The notes below the pieces were generated by a model, which saw nothing but the letters and a program-made list of their open reading frames with translations, was not told the DNA's origin and did not search any database. This document shows positions 13,663 through 14,229 of a DNA stretch of 14,229 bases, in pieces (positions within the stretch are counted from its first letter, which is position 1; each line of letters starts with the position of its first letter). The stretch comes from an uncultured Plesiomonas sp. (GTDB taxonomy: Bacteria > Pseudomonadota > Gammaproteobacteria > Enterobacterales > CAMTGL01). The stretch covers positions 1-14,229 of the forward strand of contig CAMTGL010000024.1 of NCBI GenBank assembly GCA_947071955.1, in the 5' to 3' direction. The translations under genes and the position numbers were made by a program.

Positions 13663-14229
13663 TTAGGTACGTAAACCAATACCGCGTGAAATCAGATACC
13701 AAGCATAACCATATAAGCCGACCACAAACAGCGCCAGCACACCAAAGGTCATCGGTAAACCGACATCTGAAATTCCCAGAAATCCTTCACGAAAACCGCT
13801 GATCATATACACAATCGGGTTTAAACGAGACACACCCTGCCAAAAAGGGGGCAGCAAAGTCAGTGAGTAAAACACGCCACCTAAATAGGTCAGTGGGGTC
13901 AGCACAAACGTAGGAATAATGCTGATATCATCAAAAGTACGCGCATACACTGCGTTAATCAGGCCACCTAAGGCAAACACGACTGAGGTCATCAGTACTG
14001 TTACGGCCACAACCCACCAGTGTTGTACTTCAATTTGTACAAAAAACAGTGAAATCAGCGTCACCAGAATACCAACACACAAACCACGCGCTACCCCGCC
14101 GCCAATATAGCCGAGAATGATAACGTGGGGCGGAACAGGCGCAACCAGCAGCTCTTCCACATTTCGCTGGAATTTTGAACTGAAAAATGAGGCAGCCACA
14201 TTCGAGTAAGAGTTGGTGATCACCGACAT
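13663..14229 (-). CDS. yadH: ABC-2 type transporter permease YadH, N-terminal part outside the window
   Basis: Membrane subunit of the YadG-YadH ABC-2 exporter; the substrate is not established. The visible 188 residues start at the right edge with MSVITNSYSNVAASFFSSKFQRN, which in E. coli YadH (256 residues) is internal, so about 67 residues are missing. The coupling region FQRNVEELLVAPVPPHVIILGY is followed by about four hydrophobic helices (IGGGVARGLCVGILVTLISL; WWVVAVTVLMTSVVFALGGL; ISIIPTFVLTPLTYLGGVFY; TFGVLALFVVGLYGYAWYLI) and the motif LNPIVYMISGFREGFLG typical of ABC-2 permeases. It converges on panD. The ATPase gene yadG would be expected just beyond the right edge, upstream on the minus strand. 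Confidence 0.93.
   Translation of the reverse strand: MSVITNSYSNVAASFFSSKFQRNVEELLVAPVPPHVIILGYIGGGVARGLCVGILVTLISLFFVQIEVQHWWVVAVTVLMTSVVFALGGLINAVYARTFDDISIIPTFVLTPLTYLGGVFYSLTLLPPFWQGVSRLNPIVYMISGFREGFLGISDVGLPMTFGVLALFVVGLYGYAWYLISRGIGLRT

Overview
The window looks like the chromosomal housekeeping region of an Enterobacterales-like gammaproteobacterium. The reasons are near-E. coli protein sequences for HemL, DksA, PanB, PanC and PanD, the E. coli gene order hrpB-mrcB / dksA-gluQ-pcnB-folK-panB-panC-panD / yadH, and mid-50s %GC by eye in the genes. A pyruvoyl-type PanD next to panC fits enterics or a Plesiomonas-like relative better than Vibrio; the genus is an inference and not certain. 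I see no phage, transposon, CRISPR, tRNA or rRNA.

Layout, left to right. (1) The 3' two thirds of hemL (+), cut by the left edge, meets mrcB (-) tail to tail across one two-way terminator. (2) hrpB and mrcB form a minus-strand pair with a TAATG overlap: a DEAH-type helicase-like protein and the bifunctional peptidoglycan synthase PBP1b. (3) A 1.34-kb stretch without a credible gene (6166-7504) lies where E. coli carries thpR and sfsA. Its left-centre part is AT- and pyrimidine-rich (about 34% GC by hand count over 6541-6780). Its right part holds many inverted repeats, a perfect TATAAT and the dksA leader. (4) On the plus strand follow dksA, a strong terminator, gluQ, then pcnB-folK (ATGA overlap), panB, panC and panD, closed by a two-way terminator. 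(5) The C-terminal part of the ABC-2 permease yadH (-) runs off the right edge.

How the genes work together: dksA and gluQ link ppGpp-dependent transcription control to tRNA-Asp modification. pcnB adds poly(A) tails that promote RNA decay. folK serves folate synthesis. panB, panC and panD make pantothenate from ketoisovalerate, aspartate and 5,10-methylene-tetrahydrofolate, so folate and pantothenate supply sit side by side.

The most notable signal is at the pcnB start. The best-supported start codon is ATT (AUU in the mRNA) at 9304, matching the AUU start known for E. coli pcnB. It lies directly behind a 14-codon leader ORF (9251-9295) that has its own Shine-Dalgarno and whose stop codon overlaps the pcnB Shine-Dalgarno. 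No clearly new multi-gene system is visible. The candidates for undescribed biology are regulatory: the pcnB leader, the structured gene-free interval upstream of dksA, and the repeats between the pan genes.
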